Shown here: piece by piece, positions 9,957 through 22,201 of the stretch
Layout of the letters: each line of letters starts with the position of its first letter
Numbering within the stretch: the stretch's first letter is position 1
NCBI GenBank assembly: GCA_020726505.1
Contig: JAHLEZ010000019.1
Location: forward strand, 868,001 to 932,000
Length of the DNA: 64,000 nucleotides
Reading direction: 5' to 3'
From: Leptodontidium sp. MPI-SDFR-AT-0119
Lineage: Eukaryota; Ascomycota; Leotiomycetes; Helotiales; Leptodontidiaceae
Notes under the pieces: generated by a model
Databases searched by the model: none
The model's input: only the letters and a program-made list of their open reading frames with translations
Told to the model about the DNA's origin: nothing
Position numbers and translations under genes: made by a program

Positions 9957-12900
9957 ATGGAGGCTTACAACCACAGATTAATTCACATACCAGGTCTTGC
10001 AGGCATTGTTGAAGGACCTTGGGATACATTTGCGAAGCAGTTCCCGAACGGAGCCGTGAGGAGCGTTGCAATTGACTTTTCCACTCTCAGCAGATCAACC
10101 TTCACTGTGCGTATGTCGAAACATGCGAAGAACTTGATTGAATTGGTCGTTACAAATAATTCTGATAAGCCTGTTGTGTTATGTGGATATGGGCTGGGAG
10201 GTCTCGTCATCCAGATGGTGATTTCAACTTGGCTCATGAAGGCTTAGAACTGACCAGACTATAGGCTGTCGTTAACTCCTACCAGTCAAGAGCAGCAGAT
10301 CGAAGCTCAGCACAGTTCCTACGACAAATCAATGGCGTTATTCTGTTATCGACACCTATCTTTGCAGACTCTCATGCTCTAGAGGCACATTTATATAAAT
10401 TGGACCAAATTGGAATGTGCGACAAAATCAGCTACTTCAGCGTAGCCAACAATTTGAAGCTCAAGGACAATACGTCGGTAGCAGTGGCTGATATTGAAGA
10501 AACATTCTTTCAAGTCGCTCGTGAGCGGAGGATATCCATCGTTCGCTACTTCGAACGACTGCCAGTTGTCACAAGAGACAAGACGCTCCTGGTAGGCAAT
10601 TGCTTACTCGTCGTTTAGATCGAGAGCTAATGTGATGGAGATTACCGAGTCAGAACCAAGTTCTGACTTCATCCAAAGCCGATACTTAGACGGCAACCAC
10701 CTCACTCTGTGCCGATTCACAAACACCAGCATGAACTACAAACTTCTGTGTGGCTCTGTAGCGGGGATTGTGGACCCGAGTGATCGTTCATGGCAGTCCA
10801 TATCAGAGGACAGCAAGCATGCCTTAGACAGGCGCCAGTTGACATCTGAAGCAAACCGAGCACGAAACCCTCTGTCTGTGTGGCGAGTATCTTACTATGG
10901 CAAGTTCTATCCGGCACTTCCCATCCTTTTCGACTAACACATATCAGAGGAATTTCGAAGTGTTCTAGATATTCTTCATGATGCCCTACCAAGGCCAAAG
11001 CGTGCCCTCGGGCGTGTTATCAATACATGTGTTTGGGTTGAGAGCTCTCCGGCATATCAAGCGTGGAAAGGTTCCGAGGATCAAAAGGACATTTTGCTCA
11101 TTGTTGGTCCTTTGGGTTCCGGCAAAACGACCCTTGCTCGATATTTGTCGGAGTGCTGCGCAACCTTTGGTATTATGTTTCCGTGTCTCTTCAACTCCCT
11201 AGAACATCCTATCTCTTTAAACCTCTCTCTGTCGGATGACCAATGTGTCTGGAGCGTTTTGACATGTCTAAACCTCTTCAAGTTCTTCAACTTCATTATT
11301 CCCCTTTGGAACTTTTTCCAGCAGCTTTCTGTAATCCCAGCCGCAAGACAAGCTAATGAGAACTCTAATTAGACAACAAAGGGAATCCGAAGACCACAGT
11401 CGTCACCCACCTCTGCGACCGGCTCCAGCCAGAAACCTTGCAACTTCATAGAATATTCCAGAATATTGTCTGGCAGCTTTTCGAGCTTTTTGATGCGACC
11501 CCTCTTGGTACCAACCTCGCGTTTTGCAGACATACCTCCAATCCGGCAACAACGGATGAACTGTATTCGTGGATTATGGACAGCTTAAACAGTTGGTCTA
11601 AGGGTGAACTGGTCTTTATCTTTGATGGCGTCGATGATATCCAGGGATACCCGGGATACTTCGAGTCATTCATCGACCAAGTCGTGCAGATCAGCTGTGT
11701 CAAAGTTGTTCTCACCTATCGGGTGTCCAGTGGTTTCTTCAGAAATACCTATCAGACTATCATCCTCCCCGAATTGACCGACACTTACGGTCCCCCAGAT
11801 GTTATTCGGGTTGTTAACGAACGACTCAAAGATCTGAGTATCATTCATGTGCTCTCTCCTGAATTACGAGCTCAGGTCACCGAAACCCTTAGCCGAATTC
11901 GAGATGGGGGACTTTTGACAACCACACTAGTATTTCGACTTCTTGATCGAATACGCACTCTGGAAGAAATCCCAACGTTTCTTAAGACTCTTCCATCCGA
12001 TCTGAACTCTCTATACGAGCAGATTATTCTCAAAGTTCCACCACATGAATTGGACCAGGTGAAGTTGATTCTAAACATTCTCTGCTGTTCAGACGATGGC
12101 TGGGATGCGGAGGATGCATCTGTCGCTGTCGCGATTTTGCAGCACCCGAATGGGACGACCGCAAGTCTAGCATCAGTAATGCAGCAGCGCACCCTAAACT
12201 TTGGTCGTCTGCTTCAGACCTTAATAGGACCTCTGTTGGCCTTCGATTCCGGCAAAGTTAACCTTATTAATGACAGTTTCCGAGACTATGTTCAAAGGTC
12301 GCAGACACTTCGCAGTGGCATTGATGACATCCACAAGAAAATGTCCTTTGCTTGTGCCTCTTGGATCAACTTCAATATTGAAGCAGCTGGTAGCGGCGAT
12401 AGGGATGCAACAGCTAGTGTGACTTTTTCCACTAGAAAATTATCCGAGACACCTTTCCTACAATATGCAACAAAGCATTGGCTTCGGCACAGCTGCAACG
12501 CAGAATCGGTCGACCAGGAGATTTTCGATCTGATACTCAAGTTCATGCCCAACTTACATTCAAGTCATCTAGCCACGGGTGGTGTTCCTCCGCACTTCAA
12601 TTGCCGAACCCTTTCCGACGATCCTCTGGCAATGGCGATTATGTTTGGCATCAAATTGCCTCCCTCGCAAATAAGGTTGTATATGGATACAGGCCGTGCG
12701 ACAAACCTATCTACTCCACTTGAAATGGCTTTCGAAAGCTGCAATGTCTCTGTTGTTGGCTACCTTCTTGAAACTAGGGTAGCTCTCGTTCATGAATTCG
12801 ATCGACTATTATCACGATATCTGATGGAGACGACGCGATCGCATTCTCCAGCTGGCGGGGATGGACAATTTGGATTGAGTCTCATCGACGCTGCAAGAGG

Positions 12901-14050
12901 ATGGCCATCTACGCGTCTTCCCGTTTCTCTTGAGAATCTCGGACTGCGATTGTCATTGCCTCCACTTGCACTTGTACTGAAAGTACTTCTATTAGCGCTA
13001 CGAAACCGACACTGGAACTTCATCGATGAATGTCTTCGAACTTTAAAGAGTATTCATGTGGGCGACGTAACGGACGCTCCGGAAGCTAAGAGGTGGGAGG
13101 ATACCGATTCAATACTCTGCGAGGCTGCCGCTATGCATGATCATAGTATTTTCCAGCGTCTGGTGGGATATAACCTTTTAGAACGGTTGATGGACATTGG
13201 GATTCCAGTAGATCAGCCAAATCCCACTGGGAAGCCTGCCCTTCATGCCGCCGCTCGAGTTGGAAACGCCGATTTCGTGAGAGCTCTACTGGATCATGGC
13301 GTTGATCCGAATATTGAAGATGAGTCTGGGGAAACAGCATTGCATGTCTGTGCTAGATCGGGATATATGGATATTGTAAGAGAGCTGCTCAGCGCTGGGG
13401 CTCAGGTGACTCCTGTGAACTCTAGTCAACGTTCGCCGTTGCACCTGGCTGCTTGGTCAGGGCACACAGATATTGTCCGGTTCCTTTTGAGCGTCGGATC
13501 AGATCTCAGTATTCAAGACGACTTTGGGCATTCACCCTTATTCATGGCAGCTGTGGGGGGCTGGACAGAAATCCTCGAGGCTTTGATCCGTCACGGTGCC
13601 GGCGTCGTTTACGTAGACCAGCTAGGTCAAACGCCTTTGCACCTAGCAGCTTATAATTGTGCCGACAGCGTAGCCAACAGTTTGATACAGTGGGGAGCAG
13701 ATGTTAATGCAATGGATATTGAAGGTCGTACCCCTCTGCACGCCGCTTCCATCGGAAGCTTGGACACGACGGTCTCTATTCTCCTACAAAGTGGCGCCGA
13801 TATCAATGTTCAAAGCAAACAAGGGTGGTCTGCTCTGCATTTCGCTGCGTCTTCAGAGTGGGCTTCGACGGCTTTGCTGGATGTTCTGCTGGATAAGGGC
13901 ATCCCCGTGGGTGTAATGGACAATGAAGGTCTGACGGCATGGGAGGTGGCTAAGAAATGCGGCAATCATCTCACGGCGGACAGGATTGAGGCATTCGTTA
14001 ATACTGAACTGCGTACTTTCTCTTATGATGGAACGAAGAAACCATCCTAG
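9957..14050 (+). CDS. NLR/STAND protein: pseudo-hydrolase, NACHT, ankyrin repeats
   Basis: Exons 9957-10217, 10265-10591, 10641-10886, 10950-11244 and 11373-14050, giving 1268 aa. The donor of the fourth intron (11245) is the weakest call. Residues 1-200 follow the SesB-like alpha/beta-hydrolase plan, but every catalytic landmark is altered: HGLGG is replaced by IPGLAG, GHSLGG by GYGLGG (no serine nucleophile) and GTPH by STPI. The NACHT core has Walker A GPLGSGKTTLA (~331) and Walker B ELVFIFDGVDD (~455-465), then a winged-helix-like part. Residues about 990-1240 hold seven ankyrin repeats (KPALHAAARVGN, ETALHVCARSGY, SPLHLAAWSGH and so on), which diverge enough that recent unit shuffling is not evident. 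Fungal NLRs of this build act as sensors that oligomerise on ligand binding and start a defence or incompatibility response. The dead hydrolase suggests signalling through a partner or a binding role. It may be fused to the upstream coiled coil. Confidence 0.85.
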
Positions 14051-14582
14051 AATGAAACAACGGCCGATAAAAGAAAGCTTGTGGGATCTCTGACCATCGT
14101 CCTTGATTTCCGACTGTACCACCAGAGAGGCAATATGCAATCCAATTGGTAAGATACCATAGGCTTAGCAAATGGGTGTGTGCAAGCGCAAAGCTCACCC
14201 GTTGTCTTCGAAAGGCTACTACAACCACCGAGTTGGTAATGCAAAGAGAGAGAAAAATTGATACAGTACCTATCCGTTATTGGCCCCCAAGCAGGTCTGC
14301 GATTTGAGTGATTGCAACCTCAATTCCAACACTAAGGGACATCTCACGACCTTGGAACGTATTGAATTTGGGAGCTGATCTGTCCATGACCCGGCCCCAA
14401 GTGTGTAATGATGTTTGTATTTACCTAAGGAAGGCTATGTTCGAACTCGTTGGTGGAGTGAAAAAATAAATTGACGGTGGTCCTGCGGCGAGGGTGAGTA
14501 TCTCGTGAGATTGCTGAAAATCAAAAGAATCAAATCATTTCCTGAATCCTCGCAACATAATTCCGTCTTTCCCCAATGCTCT
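14051..14582. other. Intergenic, convergent 3' flanks
   Basis: Lies between the stop codons of the NACHT-ankyrin gene and the hypothetical minus-strand gene. The small open frames are shadows. Nothing functional was recognised. Confidence 0.5.
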
Positions 14583-15491
14583 TCAATTCTGCTCCAGCGG
14601 ATTCCAAAATTGTCCCAATGTCTTCAAATCTGAACCATCTCTCAACTGCCCCAAGTTTGTTCCCATGATACCTTCCACTTCTCCTCTAGGCTCAAGCTGC
14701 GGATCGAAAATGATAGGATCGTCTGTCTCACACAAGCCCCAAAAATCTTCCCATCTTCTGAGGGTGTTGTACCAAGTGCCCGCATCCAACTTCATTCTGA
14801 AGTCAGCGGTAAACCTCTCTCTATTCTGCCTCTGTAACAACACAGCGATCCTGAACGTTGTTGGGATACCGTCCTTCAACTCATCATTTTGTTGCATGCT
14901 CCACCAAATTGTATCATATCCCGGCACATCATCCTTGGACACATGCCTGCTAGCCTGCAATAGTTGTGCATAGCGCCTTGTATACTTCTTCTCTGCCTCT
15001 TTCCCCAAAGGCCCGCCGATGGTCACGCCAAGTCCTGCCGGTGCGTTGATGGTCAGGCTATCGAGCTTTAGAGCAGTGCTCTTCGTTTCCTCAACGTCAA
15101 TCCCATGGGCGCTGACGGCTTTCTCGAACGGCGCAAACGCAATTATTTGCGGTGTCAACTCAGGATCTGCTTCCTCGTCCGCGCAACTGAACACGAGTTC
15201 TGTAAAAAGAGAGCGATATTTGTGTTTCTCGTGTAGGCTATTCAGACTGTACTCCAGGATGATGAGGGATGCAGGCGTAGGATGTTCTACACTTGAGTCC
15301 AAAAACCCGTGCACGCAGGCTGCGAGTCTTACAGTGGCTTTGAATTCAGTGGAATTCCTCCCTCGATCCGTAATAATTTGGCGCTGAAGGGGGTCGCGCT
15401 TGGGATTGCGGGTCTTCAGTTCAGCGCCTTTCGAGATATCTTCGTAGATAGGTAGGTCGGCATTGACTAGAAGCTCGTCTTGAGTCGGCAT
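14583..15491 (-). CDS. Conserved-looking fungal hypothetical protein (302 aa)
   Basis: A single intronless frame from the ATG at 15491 to the stop at 14583. The product is soluble, with no signal peptide or membrane segment. It reads like a two-part beta-rich protein: an N-terminal half with TVRLAACVHGFLDSS and ASLIILEYSLNS, and a C-terminal half with RYAQLLQASRHVS, DTIWWSMQQND and TFRIAVLLQRQ followed by FTADFRMKLDAG. I cannot assign a family or function. It ends 532 bp from the NACHT-ankyrin gene in convergent orientation, so any link to the receptor is only positional. Confidence 0.7.
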   Translation of the reverse strand: MPTQDELLVNADLPIYEDISKGAELKTRNPKRDPLQRQIITDRGRNSTEFKATVRLAACVHGFLDSSVEHPTPASLIILEYSLNSLHEKHKYRSLFTELVFSCADEEADPELTPQIIAFAPFEKAVSAHGIDVEETKSTALKLDSLTINAPAGLGVTIGGPLGKEAEKKYTRRYAQLLQASRHVSKDDVPGYDTIWWSMQQNDELKDGIPTTFRIAVLLQRQNRERFTADFRMKLDAGTWYNTLRRWEDFWGLCETDDPIIFDPQLEPRGEVEGIMGTNLGQLRDGSDLKTLGQFWNPLEQN

Positions 15492-16797
15492 GACGTAGAA
15501 TGAGTAAGGGCTTTTGGTATAAAATTTCAGAAATAAAACGTTTCGGGGTAATTATAGACGTCTGCTTTCACCTCAAGGCAGTATAGCTCCAGTGAATGCT
15601 TCTACAACCGTACTCCACCATTCGAGTACAAGATCCCGGGGTGCGGGCGATGAGGCTCGATATGTGGGTTTGGAAGATGCGTTGTAGCTGGAGTGATTTC
15701 GGTGTACGTGTGTGGGATGAAAGGTACACAAGATGAACTTTTTAATAGATGACGGTCGCAAAGGCATGGAGGACAATGATGGTGATGATGATGTTCATTT
15801 ACGCCCAGGATAAGGCGGAGCCCATAGGCAGCTATCAAAGATTCGCTAAGCTTACTCTAGTAGTGTCTAAACTCGGTTCAAAGCCCCTTGGAGCGATTTG
15901 CCCCTCCAAATCCATTTGAGGGCCCCCGACAACTTCATAACAACACCTATTAATAAAATAAAAAGTTAATCGCGATAAAATATTCTATAAAGTAAACACT
16001 TTGGTTAAATCAGATTTTTGTGCGGTGCGATATTCGTTGAGTAATAATTGATTCTTTTGTAACGGGCATTTTTAGTGGCTCTCGTCTTGCTCGCCTTTTA
16101 ATTTTGCGACGTTTACAATTCCTTGAATAACTTTACAACCACGAATCTGGATTCAAATTTGTAAGCATCGAATTAATGCGCTGAGTCCCAATTTTATAGC
16201 GATCAACTTTTTATTTATTTAAACGTTGTTTTCATAAAGTTAGTTCTGGGAAATCCGAGGGTCCAGAGGTTAGTAGGGCAAAAAAGAAATTCGGACACAG
16301 TTAGTTGTACGGCTGTACCCCGCATCTCACAAAATGTTAGGGTTCGCCTACGACCTGATTTAGCAGCGACGGGTCGTGAGGTTATAATTCTTTTCCTACA
16401 ATTATTTTCAGGGCATCGGTGTGGTTATCGCGTTGATTCAAAAGCCGCTCGTAAACCTTAACAGTCCCCTTGAGGAACGACGCACAAATCCTCAGCCTTC
16501 ACAACCTGTTGGAGCGATCTCACATACACGTGTGCCAACTTCGGGTCTTGACAAGCCATCGCCGCTGGTACTTTCAAGAGCACAAGTTCAACGAGGTTCG
16601 TTTGGCCATTGTTCTTCGACAGACAAGCAGTGTGCTGATCTATATATGATATACTAGAATATCTTTCTCCGCCACAAAAACACGATCCCCAGACTCGGAA
16701 GCGAGGACCTGATACATCTCTCGAGACCGGCCCCGAAAGACCCCTCAAACGCGCTCGTTTGACCCAGAGAATCTTGAAAACATTCGAAAATATGGGA
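15492..16797. other. Intergenic with a TA-rich island
   Basis: From about 15930 to 16250 the sequence is strongly TA-rich with interrupted homopolymers, consistent with an old RIP-mutated insertion. A minus-strand open stretch near 16480-16650 has a faint ankyrin-like look (TNLVELVLLKVPAA) but is too short to call. The right end holds the 3' flank of the seven-TM gene. Confidence 0.45.
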
Positions 16798-17977
16798 TCA
16801 AGCAGCAGAACCTTCCACCCGAAACTCCACCGTTCTTAAAATCGTCCCATCTGCACTTGCCTTATGATTGGCAAACTCATATACACCCTCCTCACTTTTG
16901 CCCCTCGTCCCGTTACGGGAAGTCGTTCCATTTGACTCTTCCAGAATCCGCTCCTGCGAGCTCGTCATTGCGCTTACTCTCGTCTTCACATGAGGAACCG
17001 GGTACATTGAGATATCGGAGGTTCCATCGTTGGCCTGTTTTCGGTTGCTATTGTTGAGTTGTTGGCCGCGTGACCGTGAGGAGTATTCGTGGATATGGTT
17101 TGTGACGACGAGCTTGGAAGCAAGGATATCGATACTGCGGAGATGGATGTTAGATTAGGTGGGGAATTCGAGGAGACGGAGGCTTACAATAACATGACAG
17201 GGAATAGGCACTCTAATGTGTAGACAAATCTGTCCAATTGGCCTGCTGTCGTTGTGGCGCTCTGAGCAGTGGTTTGGAAGGAGTAAGTCACTGCTCTTGA
17301 GAATCCAATGAGTGCCAACGTTGCCAATCGAATCTCGGTGCTCCTCATGAGATAACTAAATAGTCCTGATGTTGAGGAAGCTTCAATTGATGTCCTTCGC
17401 GCTGTGGCGAACCTCTTGAGAAGGAAAAATGCACTAATGCATTCAACAAGGGCAATTGAACTGAAGTAGCCCACGTGGAGATGATCGATGAGGGCTTGAC
17501 GGCTCGTTATACCTTCAAGGATGTCTTTGGCACGATTGACGAGGATAAGTATTCGAAGGGTAAGAAGGACAGTCATCATTGTCCAGAAGAAAACCTTGAA
17601 GATGATTTTATCGCGGCGATGGAGAACTCGAGCTAGGATTATGTAGCTATAAAAGGAGAGACCGGCTTCCTGGATCTATAGCAGAGTTAGTCAGAAGACA
17701 CAGGTAAAAGCGTACGAGTTCTGCTAACCAGCCATGCTATATCAGCCACTGCAGCAGCAGCAACCGTTCCAGTCTTGGGATAATCTGCATAAAAAGCGTA
17801 GTAACAGAGACCATTTGCAATAGCACAAGCGGTCGATACGACGACCGGAACGAGCGATACTGGTGATGGAGATGTGATGCCAATAATCATAAAACCAAAC
17901 AAAACGTTGACAATGCCGATACTACTGAGTATAGCCCAACTCTGCTCGAAATAAACAGGAACAGAAGATGCAGACAT
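16798..17977 (-). CDS. Seven-transmembrane protein of unknown function
   Basis: Exons 17977-17729, 17675-17188 and 17134-16798 give 357 aa, with GTTAGC and GTAAGC donors and TATAG/CGCAG acceptors that keep the phase. Seven hydrophobic segments can be counted: SWAILSSIGIVNVLFGFMII, a VVVSTACAIANGLCYYAF segment, a TM3 spanning the first splice junction (AWLIQEAGLSFYSYII), FFWTMMTVLLTLRILILV, GYFSSIALVECISAFFLL, LATLALIGFSRAVTYSF and a final FVYTLECLFPVMLFIDIL. The C-terminal ~110 residues are hydrophilic, Ser/Thr/Asn-rich and probably cytosolic. The topology is receptor-like, with a short outside N-terminus and a long tail, but I see none of the signatures of PTH11/CFEM, pheromone or cAMP-receptor GPCRs, so the function is open. 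Confidence 0.75.
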
Positions 17978-20361
17978 GATACCGGTAGAGACAATGAATC
18001 GGAAAGAGGAGAAGAACCAGAACTAGGACTGTGGTACAAACTTTATATCAACTAACACATGCTTTTCAGCTCCGAGGGGTACAAGCACGGCCTTCAAGTA
18101 TCCCATCACCTGCTACTCAAGATAACGGCACAGTCTACAGTAAACTATTGGTTTTAAGGATTAGTTAGTAACTTGAGTCCTCAACACGTAATTTGTTACA
18201 TACTTCCTGTCTAATTTCCTGGTGGCTTTTTCAGGGGAGTCTGGGTGGTCTCTCCTAGTGAAGTTGCGGCGAGCGGAGACCCCTCCACCTGTCCGCCAAG
18301 TTACGCTTGGTCGATGTTGGGGTTCGTGGGGTGGAATAGAAACTTCGAAGGGGTTTCTTCCAGGGCTTCCCCTTGCGATTTTACTGGGGTTTCGATCCCA
18401 AGTCTCAAAACGGCCCCACGAAACTGGGTTTCTCCAAGGTTTGCCACGAGGGCAGCTCGGTTGGGTGGTTACTTCGTTTGTCGGATTGGAGAGGTTCCAG
18501 TTCTCACTTAGCGTTAATCCCGGTGCGACAGCGGCAACTAGAACTATTCGTTGCGAAATAGACATCTGCCCCACCCCCAGAGGAGTTTTGGAGACGGGAC
18601 GGCTGGTGGCCTGATGTTGCTTATCATCACGACTCATGCGTAAAATCCAACACGGCTTGTGATTTACCTTGAAGGCGGCACCTGCAGCGTACTTCGGATT
18701 TGTCGACATGTCCGCATCGAAGGAAGTCCCCGTACAGGCGGCTGTGCCTGTGGGGCTTTGGGTCAGGTTTTGTTCCGAGGCTATGTCGTTTGGGAATACC
18801 GTCCGAATGCGAGTCCCCACGCTCGCTGCTCGATCTGCTTTCAGCTCCGTAATCCAACCCTCGATGTCTTCCTATTCTCCATTACTTGCTGGTGCTACCA
18901 CGACCTGCAGCTTTTGTCTCTTCAAGACCCGTTATAGTTCCGCCTCGTCTACTGAGTCGGGTTCCGGTTCCTCAAACCTCCCACGAACTCCTAAGCCGAT
19001 CGCCTCTTCCTGGCCACTATCCCCCCTTAACACCTCGTGGCCTGCGTGGCGTTTCTGCTGTTCTTCACGGAGGTGCCGAGAAGGCTTTTGGCATATGCCG
19101 CCACTCGGGGACTAACGTTGCTAGAGGCCAAAAGAAGAATAGTTTGATCTAATGCATCCTGCTAATGTGTTCGTCGAGTCTTTCGCACATTCAACTGGAG
19201 TACAGTGACCCCCCCGAAAAGTTGTCTAGCGCTCTTTATGCTATCTAACTCAAAGAGACGTGATCTATTATGGACGTGCCAGCCTTGACATTATACAAAA
19301 GAGGCCACTGAGACACCTACTTGAAACTATTAGAAACTTTGTAATTGGCTCAGAAACTTTTGCTGATAAAAGCAGCAAATGTATCATCGGCAGCGCTAGA
19401 CAATCTTTTCCGGGGCGTTCACTGTACAACCCACAGGTCAGAATAAATGTTAAATGTCACCAGTTCCAGTGGGACTTTGAGAGTGGACTGACCAATCGCC
19501 TGGCGATGATACCAGATCTTGGTGTTCAATTGGTCCGTCCAGTTAACGTTTATTTAGCCCTGCAGGGAGTATGATGCTACAAAGCTTCCCCTGAGACTGA
19601 ATCGTGAGCGCTCCGACGCAAAACCACCATTTTGCAGAAGACGTATTGAAAAAGGTAATAACCATGTCCAGTGTCGCTATACATTCAATCTCGAGCAATC
19701 TGCATCGAGTATATAAGAAAAGGTTTTACGGTTTTCAAACCCTACATCCAAAAAGGCGTCCGAGTACTGTAACGAACCTAGAACCATGGGTCTGTGTGCC
19801 ACAAGGCACTTACATTTACTTCGTCGACCAAAGATTGTTATTATTACAAAGGCAATGATTTTATTTGACCGAAACTCATCTACGATTAGTCTGTCGCGCT
19901 ATATAAAGTTATAATAAGAACATGTGTTTTAGTTGCTTTGAACTTTAAAAGTAATACTCATCGATTTCGCTTCTCATACCGTTTAGTGAGGCGCTGAAAA
20001 TGCCCTGTGGCGCACAGACAGACCCATGATTCCAGGTTCGTAACATCCCAATCCATTTCCAAAAATCCATTCATCCGTTTCTTCATTAATTGATTAATTG
20101 ATTTATTTATTCATAGACCGATCTCAGCGACTTAGAGTCGCTTATGCGGCGTATTAGTTGATGTATAATCACCTAATTATAATAGCTATTGATATTTATG
20201 TACCTGGTAGTACATGCAAACCGAGCAAAAAGAATGTATTTCAAGTCCATCAAAACAGGCAGTATGATCCTGACATAGCAGTATCTCAAGGGATATAAAT
20301 ATAAGCAAAGGATGACATAAGTCTAGCTACTCATCTGCCTTACATTACATTAACCTGTTCA
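17978..20361. other. Long intergenic region with unassigned open frames
   Basis: Between 18161 and 19152 both strands carry overlapping open frames (up to about 219 codons on the minus strand). They share no recognisable motif, lack a good ATG context and are of a composition where stops are simply rare. From about 19860 to 20330 the sequence is TA-rich. I support no gene here; a decayed repeat or LTR-type relic is possible but not shown. Confidence 0.4.
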
Positions 20362-22201
20362 TCACAACTTGAAGTAGCCCGGCTGCAGATTCTCAAACAC
20401 GCCCTGGGGATCATACTTTTTCTGCACAGCCTTCAACCGATCTACATTCGCTTTGCCGTAACCGGCATACACATCTTGGTCCTGGCTGGCATAATTCATG
20501 TAAATGAAGTCATGGTCTAGGCCCATACTCTTTGCCAAGTCGAAGCTTCGGGATATGAATCTGTTGATCGTATCGAAGACTCTGGTGTCATCAGCAGCAT
20601 TTGTCCATCCCCAATTAAGATTCATTACTGCACAAGTCATCAGCATAGGATTGCGGGACGGTGAATGGGGTGTGACCTACTGGTAAGTGGCCCATCAACC
20701 ACAGATAATCCCAGAGCATTACCGCCATTCTTGGACATCTTGCTGATGATATTAGTTGAGAGTGGCTGGAAGGCGAAGAATGGTAGAAGTCCTGGGACGT
20801 CAAGTACGGTGCTGGCTTCTTCTGTGAAGATCTTGATGATTGCTTTGAGGAGAGCTGGGTCGTCTTTCAACGTCACAGTCTTGAATCTGGTTGAAAACGG
20901 AGTTAGTACTAGGCACATCTCTCTCTCTCTCGGTTGTGTATCTATCCGCGTAATGGCACTCACGTTTGCCTCGCAAAGGTAGTCTGGTTCAGCGCCGCCG
21001 ATAAACCACTCATATTATTAAAGCCCGTCGCATCAGCCAAACTGGGAATTTTGTTTAAATCCGCAAAGATAGGTGCATCCGCCACCGGTTTCCCATAGGC
21101 AGGTCCAGAAACACCTACAAAGCCTCCCAACTGGGCTACATATCCGAAGGCGATATAAAGATGCGCGAAATCATCTGTTGGTGCATTTGCAACGAACTTT
21201 GAGAATGTTTCGGCCAGTGAGGCGTTGTGCGAGAAGTCGTAGAATCTACTTCCGGCCCAGAGCAGACCTTGCTCGAATGTGGCAAGGTCGAATCTGGATA
21301 CCAGGCCAAAGTTCACACCTGATCCGCCGCGCAGAGCCCAGTATAGATCGGGGTATGAGGTTGGGGAGGCATTGACAATCCGTCCGTCTGCGAGGATGAC
21401 TTCGTAGTTTCGGACGTTGTCACACGCCCAGCCAAAGCGGCCTGCAAAGTATGATATACCACCTATTTTCCAGTTAGGAAATTTTCGACAAAGGGCACAA
21501 GATTTACTCACCACCAAGGATAAGCCCGCCTGTACCAACACCTGCTTCACGGCCACCTACAACTGAGACACCAAGAGGGTCCAGAACCTGATACACATCA
21601 TACCAATTGTTGCCCGGACCAACACGCGTTGTCTTGCGGTCATTGCTCAATGTGACCTCGTTAAGCTTCGCCAAGTTTATCAAGATACCGTTCTGGATGC
21701 TTGAGCCGCCTGCGAATGCTGCATGTCCTCCACTTTTGACAGCAAATGGGCATTGTGTGAGCTTGGAGACCTTGACAGTTGTAGAGATATCTTCCGCGCG
21801 TGTGACGTCGATTCGGCATGCAGGCGTTACTTCGGATTGCTGGACTGACCAGTACGGAATGTCTTGGTAATTGGGGGACGTCGAGATGGAGACTTTGGCG
21901 GGGACTAGGATGGAAAGGAGGGAGCACTATACCATACAATGAATAGGGTCAGCAAATGCAAGTTGCCAGAGTCTTCTCACAATCAGTTAGTTGCTTTGAC
22001 GGAGGAGGTGCTCACAGCGCATTGGCAGTTGTCCAGCCCACTCAACTTCTCAACCTGCGCCTTCACAGCTCCACTCAAACTGCCAAATCCAAAGCTGGCT
22101 GGGTTCGACAGCAAGTCGTTCAATGGGACCGACGGAGCTGGACTTGCAGATGCAATTGGCAGCACAGCGAGGACGGCAGCGACGATCTTGAGCACCATCA
22201 T
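20362..22201 (-). CDS. Secreted FAD-linked oxidoreductase (BBE-like, PCMH fold)
   Basis: Exons 22201-22016, 21926-21512, 21462-20964, 20886-20681 and 20627-20362 give 523 aa, all with GT-AG and matching phase. The N-terminus MMVLKIVAAVLAVLPIASAS is a signal peptide. FAD_binding_4 features follow: PFAVKSGGHAAFAGGSS, where the His of SGGH is the usual site of covalent 8-alpha-histidyl FAD, then the pyrophosphate loop GVGTGGLILGGGISYFAGRF. No second (6-S-cysteinyl) attachment Cys is evident at the expected place. The C-terminal DQDVYAGYGKANVDRLKAVQ and YDPQGVFENLQPGYFKL match the BBE tail. Family members oxidise alcohols, sugars or secondary-metabolite intermediates with O2; the substrate is unknown. 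No biosynthetic cluster surrounds it, so extracellular carbohydrate or alcohol oxidation is as likely as metabolite synthesis. Confidence 0.9.

Noticed and set aside
18600..18860. Possible zinc-knuckle or LTR-retroelement trace
   Set aside because: The spacing of Cys/His does not fit CCHC, and no LTR pair or primer-binding site could be found.
18161..19152. Overlapping open frames on both strands, up to about 219 codons
   Set aside because: No motif, no good start context and no splice logic. Openness on both strands points to composition rather than coding.
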